Origin: Rahnella inusitata
GTDB taxonomy: Bacteria > Pseudomonadota > Gammaproteobacteria > Enterobacterales > Enterobacteriaceae
Assembly: GCF_003263515.1 (NCBI RefSeq)
Contig: NZ_JYDE01000020.1
Span: 170,991-234,990 of the forward strand
DNA: 64,000 bases
Reading direction: 5' to 3'
In this document: one piece after another, positions 52,523-61,583 of the stretch
How the letters are laid out: each line of letters starts with the position of its first letter
How positions within the stretch are numbered: position 1 is the stretch's first letter
The notes under the pieces: generated by a model
What the model was told of the DNA's origin: nothing
Databases searched by the model: none
What the model saw: only the letters and a program-made list of their open reading frames with translations
Position numbers and translations under genes: made by a program

Positions 52523-53425
52523 ATGCTTACATTACCGCAACGTGAACGTCGTCAGGCCTGGGTGCTCCTCGCGCCGATGCTGCTGATGATGTTCCTGCTG
52601 ACCGCCTGGCCGCTGGCCCGCACGCTGTGGCTCAGCTTTACCGACGCCGGACTTATCGGTGACGGCTCTGCGCCCAACTGGGTGGGCAGCGACAACTTTC
52701 TTTACGCACTGACCGATCCGGATTTTCGCGAAGCACTCTGGCGCACGCTCTATTTCACCGTGGTCTCGGTGATCATTGAAGGCTTTATCGGTGTGCTGGT
52801 TGCCCTGCTGCTCAATCAGCAGTTTTGGGGGCGCAGCGCCCTGCGCGTCCTGGTGATTTTGCCGTGGGCGCTGCCGACTATCGTCAACGCCACCATGTGG
52901 CGGCTGAATTTCAATCCCGATTACGGCAGCATCAACGCCCTGCTCACGCAGCTTGGCCTGATCGACACCTACCGAAGCTGGCTCGGTGACCCGTCATCGG
53001 CCATTAACGCCGTGATGTTCGCGGATATCTGGAAGAACTATCCGCTGATCACCCTGCTGGTGCTGGCGGCGTTGCAGACGATACCGGAGGATTTGTTTGA
53101 AGCAGCGCGTCTGGACGGCGCATCCGCGTTCAGGCGTTTTCGTAAAATCACTTTACCGGCCATTGCCGCACCGCTGGCGGTGGCGCTGATTCTGCGCACC
53201 ATTGACGCGTTTAAAATCTTCGACATCATTTATGTCATGACCCGCGGCGGCCCGCTCGACAGCACCAAAACCGTCAGTTTCTTTGTCTATCAGGAATCCT
53301 TCAGTTATCTGCGCGCAGGCAGCGGTGCCGCTTACGCGATACTCATGACGCTGATTTGTGCCCTGCTCATTTTGATTTACATGGTGATGCTGCTGCGTCA
53401 GCGCCGTTCAGGGAGCGTCGAATGA
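52523..53425 (+). CDS. Sugar ABC transporter permease (MalF type)
   Basis: A 300-residue inner-membrane permease with six hydrophobic spans. The EAA loop that contacts the ATPase is EAARLDGASAFRRFRKITLPAIAAP (about residues 193-217). In the start region the ATG at 52523 has GGGA at proper distance, whereas upstream ATGs at 52499 and 52502 lie in the hairpin without a ribosome site. Overlaps the next permease gene by 4 bp (ATGA). Confidence 0.92.
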   Translation: MLTLPQRERRQAWVLLAPMLLMMFLLTAWPLARTLWLSFTDAGLIGDGSAPNWVGSDNFLYALTDPDFREALWRTLYFTVVSVIIEGFIGVLVALLLNQQFWGRSALRVLVILPWALPTIVNATMWRLNFNPDYGSINALLTQLGLIDTYRSWLGDPSSAINAVMFADIWKNYPLITLLVLAALQTIPEDLFEAARLDGASAFRRFRKITLPAIAAPLAVALILRTIDAFKIFDIIYVMTRGGPLDSTKTVSFFVYQESFSYLRAGSGAAYAILMTLICALLILIYMVMLLRQRRSGSVE

Positions 53426-54261
53426 AACAGAAAATCCGGCTTATTCTGCGCTATCTCGCCGCGCTGGTTCTGGCCGCGTCGATCCTTGCGCCACTGGTGT
53501 GGATGTTCCTGATGAGCGTCAGCTCGGCGGCCGATCTGACCCGCATTCCACTGGAATGGCTGCCGCGCCACTGGGATTTCAGCCGTTACGCCAGCCTGCT
53601 GACTTTGCAGACCGGGCAGCCCGGCGCGCTGTTCTTACACGCGCTCGGCAACAGCCTGCTGGTCGCCTGCGGTGCAACGCTCATCTCCCTGCTGCTGGCC
53701 ATTCCGGCGGCGTACAGTTTCTCGCGCTATCCTGGCCGTGACGGCTGGTTGTTCGGCAGTCTGGCGATTTACATGGTGCCGCCGGTGGCGTTCGTTCTGC
53801 CGCTGTACTTCATCCTGCAACAGCTTTCGCTGCTCAATACGCATCTCGGGCTGATCCTGGTGTATTGCTCGATGATTCTGCCGTTTCTGACATGGATGCT
53901 GAAAAACCAGTTCGACGCCCTGCCGATTGACATCGAACAGGCCGCACGCCTCGACGGGCTGCGTTACTGGCAGGTGCTGCTGCGCATTACGCTGCCGCTG
54001 GCAAAACCGGCGCTCGGTGCCTCGGCGATGTTCGGCTGGCTGCTGGCGTGGGATGAATTCTTCTACGCGCTGCTGTTTACCAACAATATCGACGCCCAGA
54101 CGTTGCCGGTCACCATCGCCGGTTTCACCGCCGGGCGCGCCACCGATGACGGGCTGATTGCCGCCGTCGGCATTCTTGCGGCCATTCCGCCGCTCTTTAT
54201 TGCACTCTGGCTGCAAAAAACACTGGTCAGCGGGTTAACCGCTGGCGGCAGCAAGGGGTAA
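53422..54261 (+). CDS. Sugar ABC transporter permease (MalG type)
   Basis: A 279-residue permease with six spans; the EAA loop is EQAARLDGLRYWQVLLRITLPLAKPALG (about residues 173-200). It pairs with the preceding MalF-type subunit to form the channel. The start at 53422 overlaps the upstream stop; an in-frame Met 66 bp earlier lies within the preceding gene. The pfkB-type kinase follows after 4 bp. Confidence 0.92.
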   Translation: MKQKIRLILRYLAALVLAASILAPLVWMFLMSVSSAADLTRIPLEWLPRHWDFSRYASLLTLQTGQPGALFLHALGNSLLVACGATLISLLLAIPAAYSFSRYPGRDGWLFGSLAIYMVPPVAFVLPLYFILQQLSLLNTHLGLILVYCSMILPFLTWMLKNQFDALPIDIEQAARLDGLRYWQVLLRITLPLAKPALGASAMFGWLLAWDEFFYALLFTNNIDAQTLPVTIAGFTAGRATDDGLIAAVGILAAIPPLFIALWLQKTLVSGLTAGGSKG

Positions 54262-54265
54262 GCCC

Positions 54266-55234
54266 ATGGGAAACGTGACAAGAATGAAGAAACCTGACTC
54301 ATCCGCCACGCTGTTCGTGGTCGGTAATATCAACGTGGATCTGATCATGAGCACGCTGCACGAATGGCCGAAAAAAGGCACCGAAGCGATGCTCGACAGC
54401 AGTTCGCTGCGCCCCGGAGGATCCGCCGGTAACTGTGCACTGGCGCTGGCGGCGCTCGATACGCCGCACCGTTTGGTCGCCAATCAGGGTAACGATCAAT
54501 TCACCGGCTGGCTTGCGGGTTTGTTTCCAGAAAGCGCGCCCGGCTGGCCAACCGCCGATTGCGAAACCTCGCTGACCTTCGGCGTGACGCATCCGGATCA
54601 TGAACGCACATTCTTTAGCAATCAGGGGCATATCGTTCGCCTTTCGATGCAGGACGTGCTCGGACAGTTACCGGAAACCGCACAACCCGGCGACTGGGTA
54701 CTGCTCTGTGGCACCTGGTTGTGTACCGCGCTGTACGCGGACTATCCGCAGCTGCTGTCCACGCTTAAACAGCGCGGTTATCACGTCGCCGTCGACAGCG
54801 GCTGGCCGCCGCAGGACTGGAGCGACGCGCTGCGCGAACAGGCTGCAAACTGGCTGCCGTTCTGCGATGCACTGCTGCTCAATGAAGTCGAAACGCTCGG
54901 TCTGGCAGATGACGTCACGCTCGACGCCGCCGCTCACCGCCTGCTTTCGCAGATGGCAGACGGTGCCTTTTGTGTTGCAAAATGTGGGCCTGAAGGTGCG
55001 CGTTTGTGGTCAGCCGCGCTGACCCTGTATCAGCACGCCGAACTGGTGGACGTCGTCGATACCATCGGTGCCGGAGACAGTTTTAATGCCGGATTTTTAT
55101 CCGCGCTGATTTATGGCCTGCCGCCTGCCACGGCGCTGCAATGGGGGGTGCGCGTCGCCGGTTGTGCGATCAGCAGTTCCCCGCGCCGTTACCCTGACTG
55201 GCAATCGCTTTTTGGCCTTGTGGAGAAACTCTAA
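54266..55234 (+). CDS. PfkB-family carbohydrate kinase
   Basis: A 322-residue ribokinase-fold enzyme. The N-terminal motif is LRPGGSAGNCALALAALD (about residues 50-67) and the C-terminal ATP/anion-hole motif with catalytic Asp is VVDTIGAGDSFNAGFLSAL (about residues 260-278). It phosphorylates a sugar or nucleoside, probably the substrate or a hydrolysis product of what the surrounding ABC transporter imports. It is inserted between the permease and ATPase genes, abutting the ATPase start directly, so it is part of the operon. Substrate unknown. Confidence 0.9.
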   Translation: MGNVTRMKKPDSSATLFVVGNINVDLIMSTLHEWPKKGTEAMLDSSSLRPGGSAGNCALALAALDTPHRLVANQGNDQFTGWLAGLFPESAPGWPTADCETSLTFGVTHPDHERTFFSNQGHIVRLSMQDVLGQLPETAQPGDWVLLCGTWLCTALYADYPQLLSTLKQRGYHVAVDSGWPPQDWSDALREQAANWLPFCDALLLNEVETLGLADDVTLDAAAHRLLSQMADGAFCVAKCGPEGARLWSAALTLYQHAELVDVVDTIGAGDSFNAGFLSALIYGLPPATALQWGVRVAGCAISSSPRRYPDWQSLFGLVEKL

Positions 55235-56323
55235 ATGGCTCTGGTAGAACTGGTAAAAGTCGCCAAACGTTATGGCAAAGTGCAGGTATTGAAACCGCTG
55301 GATCTGACCATTCCTGACGGCAGTTTCACCGTACTGGTCGGCCCGTCCGGGTGTGGGAAATCGACGCTGCTGCGCCTGCTGGCCGGTCTGGAGTCCCTTT
55401 CGGACGGCGATATTCTGCTCGATAAACAGCAGATTAATAATTTCGACCCCGCCGATCGTGACATCGCAATGGTATTTCAAAGCTATGCGCTTTATCCGCA
55501 CCTGACCGTGGCCGAGAATATGGCGTTCCATATGCAGGTAAAAAAAGTGCCCAAAGCCGAACAGCAGGCGAAAGTTCAGCAGGCGGCGAAAGTGCTGGGC
55601 ATTGACCATCTGCTGAAACGCTTACCGAAAGATCTGTCCGGCGGCCAGCGTCAGCGTGTGGCGATGGGTCGCGCGCTGGTGCGTAATCCAAAAGTGTTTT
55701 TGTTCGATGAACCGCTCTCCAATCTCGACGCACAATTGCGTATGGAGCTGCGCGCCGAAATCAAATCGCTGCATCAGCAGTTTCGCACCACCACGGTGTA
55801 TGTGACGCACGATCAGGTAGAGGCGATGACGCTGGCGGACAATATCGTGGTGATGAAAGACGGGTTTATCGTGCAACAGGGCGATCCGCTGTCCATTTAC
55901 GATAAACCGGTAAACACCTTCGTGGCACGGTTCATTGGCTCTCCGCCGATGAACTTACTCAGCGGCGTGTTCCAGAGCATCGATGGAAAGCCGGGTGTCA
56001 CCTGCGAACAGTTGTGGTTCGCGCTGCCGCAGAAATGGGCATTGCAGGCGCGGCATTGCGAAGGACTGCCGGTCACGCTCGGCCTGCGCCCGCACGATCT
56101 CCGTCCGGTGCAACACAGCGCCCAGCCCGCCGCGACGCTGCGCCTGCTGGAAGTCACCGGCGAAAGCAGCCTGCTGCACATCGACTGGAGCGGCTTCCCG
56201 CTGCACGTTCAGTTTGCCGGTCGGGCGCGCGTCAGCGCCGATCAGCCGCTGTATCTCGAAGCCAACAGCGACGCCATTCATCTGTTTGATGCCACTACGG
56301 GAGAACGGCTGGCGGAGGAGTGA
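55235..56323 (+). CDS. Sugar ABC transporter ATP-binding protein (MalK/UgpC family)
   Basis: A 362-residue ATPase. Walker A is GPSGCGKST (about residues 36-44), Q-loop MVFQSYALYPHLTV, signature LSGGQRQRVAMGRALV, Walker B VFLFDEPLSNLD and the switch His in VYVTHDQ. A C-terminal OB/TOBE regulatory domain (about residues 240-362) has LGLRPHDLRPV. It energises the two permeases encoded upstream. The start abuts the kinase stop. A terminator follows at 56329. Confidence 0.95.
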   Translation: MALVELVKVAKRYGKVQVLKPLDLTIPDGSFTVLVGPSGCGKSTLLRLLAGLESLSDGDILLDKQQINNFDPADRDIAMVFQSYALYPHLTVAENMAFHMQVKKVPKAEQQAKVQQAAKVLGIDHLLKRLPKDLSGGQRQRVAMGRALVRNPKVFLFDEPLSNLDAQLRMELRAEIKSLHQQFRTTTVYVTHDQVEAMTLADNIVVMKDGFIVQQGDPLSIYDKPVNTFVARFIGSPPMNLLSGVFQSIDGKPGVTCEQLWFALPQKWALQARHCEGLPVTLGLRPHDLRPVQHSAQPAATLRLLEVTGESSLLHIDWSGFPLHVQFAGRARVSADQPLYLEANSDAIHLFDATTGERLAEE

Positions 56324-56328
56324 TTTTT

Positions 56329-56358
56329 AAACGCCTTCCTTATGCGGGGAAGGTGTTT
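56329..56358 (+). terminator. Terminator of the sugar ABC operon
   Basis: AAACGCCTTCC and GGAAGGTGTTT pair over 11 bp with one wobble around an 8-base loop, followed by CTGTCATT. It begins 6 bp after the ATPase stop. Confidence 0.65.
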
Positions 56359-56428
56359 CTGTCATTGACGCCTCTCCCCGATGCGCTATGCTCAGACTTT
56401 GCCTGATTAATTAGCGCGCTTACCTTCT

Positions 56429-57874
56429 ATGAGCTTGTTCCCCATCAAAAAATTCTCGCTGCCCCCGGGTTCCGCGCTGCCGCTGCTGGTCGCAGGGGCA
56501 TTCTTCATGGAAAATCTCGATGCAACGGTGATCGTCACGGCACTGCCGCAAATGGCGAAAGACTTCGGCGTGCATCCGGTAGACATGAACATCGGCGTCT
56601 CGGCTTATATTCTGACGCTCACGGTGTTTATTCCCGCCAGCGGCTGGATTGCTAACCGCTTTGGCACGCGCAATATCTTCTCGCTGGCGATTGTTCTTTT
56701 CACCCTCGCCTCGATTTTGTGTTCCGCCAGCGTCAGCCTCGAAACCTTTACCGCAGCGCGCATGTTGCAGGGTTTTGCCGGTGCACTGATGGTGCCCGTC
56801 GGGCGTTTGGTGGTGCTGAAAAATACCCAAAAATCGGATTTGATCCGCGCGATAGCCACCATTACCTGGCCCGGTCTGGTCGCCCCGATCCTCGGACCGC
56901 CGCTCGGTGGTTTTATTACCACTTATGCCTCGTGGCACTGGATATTTATCCTCAACGTTCCTTTAGGGATGGTGGCGCTGCTGTTCGCCCGCAGGCTGAT
57001 CCCGCAGGCGCCGGGGCAGAAAGGCGTGCCGTTTGACGTCACCGGTTTTGTACTCACCGGCATGGCCTGTCTGGGGTTGATCTTCGGGCTGGATAAATTC
57101 AACGAAGGTCAGATCGACTGGAAACCCGTCGTGATGGTCGGTGGCGCACTGATTGCGGGTGCGCTGGCGGTATGGCATTCAAAGCGCACGGCACATCCTT
57201 TGCTGCCGCTGGTGGCGCTGAAAATCAGAAGTTACGCTGTCACGATTTACGGTGGTTCACTGTTTCGTATCGCCATCGGTGCCCTGCCATTCCTGCTGCC
57301 GCTGATGTTCCAGCTGGGTTACGGCATGAGCGCCTTTGATGCGGGTTTGCTGGTGCTTTCAGTATTTGCCGGAAATCTGGCGATGAAGCCTTTTACTTCG
57401 GCGATTTTGCACCGCTTCCGCTTTAAGTCGATTATGCTGGTTAACGGCCTGCTAAATTCGGCGACGATTTTTGCCTGCGCCCTGTTAACGCCCGAAGTGC
57501 CCACTGCGCTGACGTTGTTACTGCTGTTCGTCAGCGGCATGACCCGGTCGATGCAGTTCACGGCGCTCAATACGCTGGCATTTTCTCAGGTTCCCGGTGA
57601 GCAGATGGGCGGCGCCAACACGCTGTTTAACACCGCACAACAGTTGTCCACCGGCCTCGGCATTGCTATTGGTGCGCTCTCGCTGCGCATTGCCGGACAC
57701 TTTTTACCCGCCAGCGACCCGCTGCAGGTGGGGACGTTCCACATTGCTTTCATCATTATCGGTGTGTTTTCGCTGGCAGGCACGCTCGACAGCCTGACGC
57801 TGGATAAGACAGCGGGTGATGAACTGCGACAGAAAAAAGAATCTGTACCCCAACCGGCTACGTCGGATAAATAA
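56429..57874 (+). CDS. DHA2-family MFS transporter (MdtD-like)
   Basis: A 481-residue MFS exporter with about 14 spans. It has FFMENLDATVIVTALPQMAKDFG (span 1, motif D1), SGWIANRFGTRNIF (motif A) and RMLQGFAGALMVPVGRLVVLK (motif B), then LGPPLGGFITTYASWHWIF (motif C). The overall pattern is that of E. coli MdtD. No adaptor or regulator gene is adjacent. Substrate unknown; possibly metal-citrate or drugs as in relatives, which is inference. Confidence 0.9.
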   Translation: MSLFPIKKFSLPPGSALPLLVAGAFFMENLDATVIVTALPQMAKDFGVHPVDMNIGVSAYILTLTVFIPASGWIANRFGTRNIFSLAIVLFTLASILCSASVSLETFTAARMLQGFAGALMVPVGRLVVLKNTQKSDLIRAIATITWPGLVAPILGPPLGGFITTYASWHWIFILNVPLGMVALLFARRLIPQAPGQKGVPFDVTGFVLTGMACLGLIFGLDKFNEGQIDWKPVVMVGGALIAGALAVWHSKRTAHPLLPLVALKIRSYAVTIYGGSLFRIAIGALPFLLPLMFQLGYGMSAFDAGLLVLSVFAGNLAMKPFTSAILHRFRFKSIMLVNGLLNSATIFACALLTPEVPTALTLLLLFVSGMTRSMQFTALNTLAFSQVPGEQMGGANTLFNTAQQLSTGLGIAIGALSLRIAGHFLPASDPLQVGTFHIAFIIIGVFSLAGTLDSLTLDKTAGDELRQKKESVPQPATSDK

Positions 57875-57921
57875 AGGCGCAGCCAGACTGAAATTCAGTA
57901 TCCGAAAAATGGAGAAATACC

Positions 57922-58977
57922 ATGGAATACCGCTTATTAGGCCACTCCGGCCTGAAAGTTTCAGTTCTCAGCCTCGGCACCATGACCTTTGGTGGCCAGG
58001 GGAAATTCGCCAAAACCGGCCAGACTGACGTCGAAGCCGCACAACGCCAGATCGGGCTGTGTCTCGACGCAGGCATCAACCTGTTCGACACCGCCGACGT
58101 CTATTCAGGCGGTGAATCTGAAGTCATTCTTGGCAAAGCGCTGGGCGGCAAACGCAACGACGTGCTGATCGCCAGTAAAGCCCGCTTCCCGATGGGCGAT
58201 GGCCCGAACGATCGCGGCTCATCGCGTCATCACATCCTGCGCGCCTGCGAAGCCAGCCTGAAGCGTCTGAACACTGACTATCTTGATTTGTATCAGCTGC
58301 ATCAGTGGGATGGCCAGACGCCGCTGGAAGAAACACTGCGCGCGCTCGATGACTTAGTCAGTAGCGGTAAAGTGCGTTACGTGGGTGTCTCGAACTTTTC
58401 CGCGTGGCATGTGATGAAAACGCTGGGCGTCGCGCAAGCCAGCCATTATATCCGCCCGGTCAGCCAGCAAATCCATTACACCTTGCAGGCGCGCGAAGCC
58501 GAATACGAATTACTGCCTGCGGCGCAGGATCAGGGCCTCGGCACGCTGGTCTGGAGCCCGCTGGCCGGTGGATTGCTCTCCGGCAAATATCGTCGCAATC
58601 AGGCCGCGCCAGAAGGCACCCGCCATCTGGCCGACTGGGGCGAGCCGCCGGTGCGTGATGAAAATGCGTTGTACGACGTGGTGGATGTGCTGGTAGACAT
58701 CGCCGAAACCCGTGGCGTCTCTGCGGCGCAAATCGCGCTGGCGTGGCTGATTGCACGACCGCAGGTGACGTCGGTGATCGTCGGCGCACGCAACGATACC
58801 CAGTTACAAGACAATCTGAAGGCGGCCGACATCACGCTCACAACAGAAGAGACTGAAAAACTCAATGCTGTCAGCCAGTTGCCGTTACTGTATCCTTACT
58901 GGCATCAGGCACAGACGGCGTCAGACCGCCTCTCTGCGGCGGATTTATCGCTGATCGCGCCTTATCTGAAAAAGTAA
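57922..58977 (+). CDS. Aldo/keto reductase
   Basis: A 351-residue AKR-superfamily TIM barrel. The catalytic Asp and Tyr are in NLFDTADVYSGGESE (about residues 53-67), the Lys in ASKARFPM (about residue 88) and the His in LYQLHQWDG. NADPH-binding residues lie in VIVGARNDTQLQDNL near residue 290. It reduces an aldehyde or ketone; relatives include the AKR11/14 groups. GGAGAA precedes the ATG. It is 48 bp after the MFS gene and may be co-transcribed. Confidence 0.92.
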   Translation: MEYRLLGHSGLKVSVLSLGTMTFGGQGKFAKTGQTDVEAAQRQIGLCLDAGINLFDTADVYSGGESEVILGKALGGKRNDVLIASKARFPMGDGPNDRGSSRHHILRACEASLKRLNTDYLDLYQLHQWDGQTPLEETLRALDDLVSSGKVRYVGVSNFSAWHVMKTLGVAQASHYIRPVSQQIHYTLQAREAEYELLPAAQDQGLGTLVWSPLAGGLLSGKYRRNQAAPEGTRHLADWGEPPVRDENALYDVVDVLVDIAETRGVSAAQIALAWLIARPQVTSVIVGARNDTQLQDNLKAADITLTTEETEKLNAVSQLPLLYPYWHQAQTASDRLSAADLSLIAPYLKK

Positions 58978-59100
58978 TGCAATAAAATGATACCAACGCA
59001 GACCGGCTTACCCTGCCGGTCTCGTTATTTTTGTGTTAATACTGACAGCGTCTTTTTGTGTGCCACAGGCGCACTTTGCTTAAAACAGAGGAATACCGGG

Positions 59101-59850
59101 ATGATTATTTTTGTTACCGGCGCCACCGCCGGATTTGGTGCAGAAATCGCACGTAAGTTTGTCAAAGAAAGTCATAAAGTCATTGCCACCGGCCGCCGCA
59201 AAGAGCGTCTGGATGATCTGAAAACCGAACTGGGAGACGCGTTATACCCTGTCGAACTGGACGTCACTAATCGCGCATCTATTCAGGATGCCATCGACAG
59301 CCTGCCTGCCGAATGGCGCAACATCGACGTGCTAGTGAACAATGCCGGTCTGGCGCTCGGTCTGGAAAAAGCCGACAAAGCATCGCTGGAAGACTGGGAT
59401 AAAATGATCGACACCAATACCAAAGGTCTGGTGTACATGACCCGCGCCGTTCTGCCGGGCATGGTTGAACGTAATATCGGTCACGTGATCAACATCGGCT
59501 CCACCGCCGGTAACTGGCCGTACGCGGGCGGCAATGTGTACGGTGCCACCAAAGCGTTCGTGCGTCAGTTCAGCCTGAACCTGCGCACCGACCTGCACGG
59601 CACCCACGTGCGTGTCACCAACATCGAGCCGGGCCTGTGTGGCGGCACTGAATTCTCCAGCGTGCGCTTTAAAGGTGACGATGAGAAAGTCAGCAAAACC
59701 TACGACAACACCAACCCGCTGACCGCCGCAGACGTCGCCGAATCCGTCTTCTGGGTTTCAACGCTGCCTGCGCACGTCAACATCAACAGTATTGAAATGA
59801 TGCCCGTCAGCCAGTCCCTCGCTGGTTTGCAGGTGCATCGCGAAGAGTAA
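59101..59850 (+). CDS. ydfG: YdfG, NADP-dependent 3-hydroxy acid dehydrogenase
   Basis: A 249-residue short-chain dehydrogenase matching E. coli YdfG (248) throughout. The cofactor motif is VTGATAGFGAEIARKF with ATGRRKERL giving NADP preference; NNAGLALG and the catalytic YGATKAFVRQFSLNLRTDLHG follow. It oxidises 3-hydroxy acids and L-allo-threonine/serine and reduces malonic semialdehyde. I chose 59101, which matches the E. coli N terminus; an earlier Met at 58987 would add 38 residues of low-quality sequence. Confidence 0.95.
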   Translation: MIIFVTGATAGFGAEIARKFVKESHKVIATGRRKERLDDLKTELGDALYPVELDVTNRASIQDAIDSLPAEWRNIDVLVNNAGLALGLEKADKASLEDWDKMIDTNTKGLVYMTRAVLPGMVERNIGHVINIGSTAGNWPYAGGNVYGATKAFVRQFSLNLRTDLHGTHVRVTNIEPGLCGGTEFSSVRFKGDDEKVSKTYDNTNPLTAADVAESVFWVSTLPAHVNINSIEMMPVSQSLAGLQVHREE

Positions 59851-59880
59851 TCTTGCTTCCTTAATGCAATGAAAAATAAA

Positions 59881-59904
59881 AAAGCAGCTTCGGCTGCTTT
59901 TTTT
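59881..59904 (+). terminator. Rho-independent terminator of ydfG
   Basis: AAAGCAGC, loop TTCG, GCTGCTTT followed by TTTTATTT: a strong UUCG-capped hairpin. Confidence 0.93.
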
Positions 59905-59977
59905 ATTTCTCCGGTACGGCCATAAACAAAAAAGGCGCGGCAAACCTGCCCGCGCCCTTCCACTCACTGATGACGAA

Positions 59978-61273
59978 TTACGCGCTCAGCCAGCCCAGTT
60001 TGATTACAAACAAAATCGACAGCACGATCAGCGCGGAATTCAGCTCACGCCAGCGGCCGCTCAGCAATTTGCACAGTGTCCAGGTGATGAAACCGAACGC
60101 GATGCCGTTAGCAATGGAATACGTGAATGGCATGGTCAGCGCAGTCACGGTGACCGGGGCGGCGACAGTGATGTCTTTCCAGTCAATCTCCGCCAGACCT
60201 GACGTCATCAATACCGCAATGAACAGCAGCGCTGGTGCAGTGGCGAAAGCCGGTACGCTACCGGCCAGCGGGGCGAAGAACAGGCTCAGCAGGAACAGAA
60301 TGGCAACCACAATCGCCGTCAGCCCTGTACGTCCACCGGCGCTCACGCCCGCAGCTGATTCGATATAACTGGTCGTGGTTGACGTCCCGAGTAAAGAACC
60401 GAACAGCGCAGCGGCACTGTCAGCCACCAGCGCACGACCCATTTTCGGGATGTTGCCGTCTTCGTCCGACAGCCCTGCGCGTTTGGTGACACCAATAAGG
60501 GTACCGGAGTTATCAAACACATCCACAAACAGGAATGCGAAGATAACGCTTATCAGCGACACGTTGAATGCGCCTTTGATATCGAGTTGCATAAAGGTTG
60601 GCGCGATAGACGGCGGCATCGACATGATCCCACCAAATGCGGAATAACCCAGCGCGATAGCCAGTACGGTTACGGCCAATACGCCGATAAGCACGGCACC
60701 GGTGACTCTGCGCGCTTCAAGTACCACGATCAGAATAAAGCCCAGCATGGCGAACAGCGGACCCGGTTTGGTCAGATCGCCCAAACCTACCAGCGTGGCC
60801 GGATTTGCAATTACGATACCGGCGTTTTCCAGCGCAATAAGCGCCAGGAATAAACCGATACCCGCGGCAATCGCCGAGCGCAACGGCAGCGGGATACTGC
60901 GGATGATCCACTCTCGGATTTTAAAGATGGATAACGCGAAGAAAATACAGGCGGAAAGGAACACCGCACCTAACGCGATCTGCCAGGTATAACCCATGTG
61001 CAAAACGACGGTGTAGGTGAAAAAGGCGTTTAATCCCATGCCCGGCGCCAGCGCGATCGGGTAGTTTGCAATGAAGCCCATCAGTGCGGAACCGATTGCG
61101 GCAGCAAGACATGTCGCGACAAAAACGGAACCTTTATCCATACCCGTCGCGCCCAAAATAGACGGGTTAACGAACAGAATATATGCCATTGCTAAAAATG
61201 TAGTCAGTCCTGCCACAATCTCCGTGCGCACGTTAGTGCGGTGAGCTTTTAACTTAAATATTTTTTCTAACAT
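59978..61273 (-). CDS. NCS2-family purine permease (AdeP/GhxP type)
   Basis: A 431-residue transporter with about 14 spans. Hallmarks are NVRTEIVAGLTTFLAMAYILFVNPSILG at the N terminus, ALAPGMGLNAFFTYTVV, the substrate-site FLFVDVFDNSGTLIGVTKRAGL and GTSTTTSYIESAAGVSAGGRTGLTAIVV. This is the AzgA-like branch that imports adenine, guanine or hypoxanthine with protons. Purine import fits the guaD-xdh operon 10 kb away, though they are not linked. I used the ATG at 61273, which aligns with family starts; longer frames upstream add a non-family extension. A LysR gene is divergent. Confidence 0.9.
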   Translation of the reverse strand: MLEKIFKLKAHRTNVRTEIVAGLTTFLAMAYILFVNPSILGATGMDKGSVFVATCLAAAIGSALMGFIANYPIALAPGMGLNAFFTYTVVLHMGYTWQIALGAVFLSACIFFALSIFKIREWIIRSIPLPLRSAIAAGIGLFLALIALENAGIVIANPATLVGLGDLTKPGPLFAMLGFILIVVLEARRVTGAVLIGVLAVTVLAIALGYSAFGGIMSMPPSIAPTFMQLDIKGAFNVSLISVIFAFLFVDVFDNSGTLIGVTKRAGLSDEDGNIPKMGRALVADSAAALFGSLLGTSTTTSYIESAAGVSAGGRTGLTAIVVAILFLLSLFFAPLAGSVPAFATAPALLFIAVLMTSGLAEIDWKDITVAAPVTVTALTMPFTYSIANGIAFGFITWTLCKLLSGRWRELNSALIVLSILFVIKLGWLSA

Positions 61274-61583
61274 GAGAAGAAATCTCTTGGTCGCGTGATC
61301 ACTTTTCATCTGGCGATCAAATAGCGCACGCTTGTTATTAGTATTGTTTTTCAAAACACGCCCGCGCGCCCGCAGTGAGGGATGCCACAATTCGCCCCAC
61401 TGCCTGTACTGATAGCGGAACACGAGCTAAAAACGTGTTTTGACGAACCCTGTCATTGCCACTTTGTACGTTAAACAACCTGAGGACATTGTTTTACAAA
61501 GGGGCATCGCACAATCTAGGAAAAATGAGTGATGCAGTCCATAATAGATATCTCACTTATTCACTGCATAAATTAGTACACCT
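61274..61583. other. Divergent control region between the permease and LysR genes
   Basis: This 310-bp gap must hold the promoters of both genes. It is moderately AT-rich with AAGTGATCAC at 61293-61302 and CATTGTTTTACAA near 61490. I see no PurR box or other motif that I can support. Confidence 0.4.

Noticed and set aside
57233..57245. Possible fifth matS
   Set aside because: GTTACGCTGTCAC has one mismatch in an invariant position, so I did not count it.
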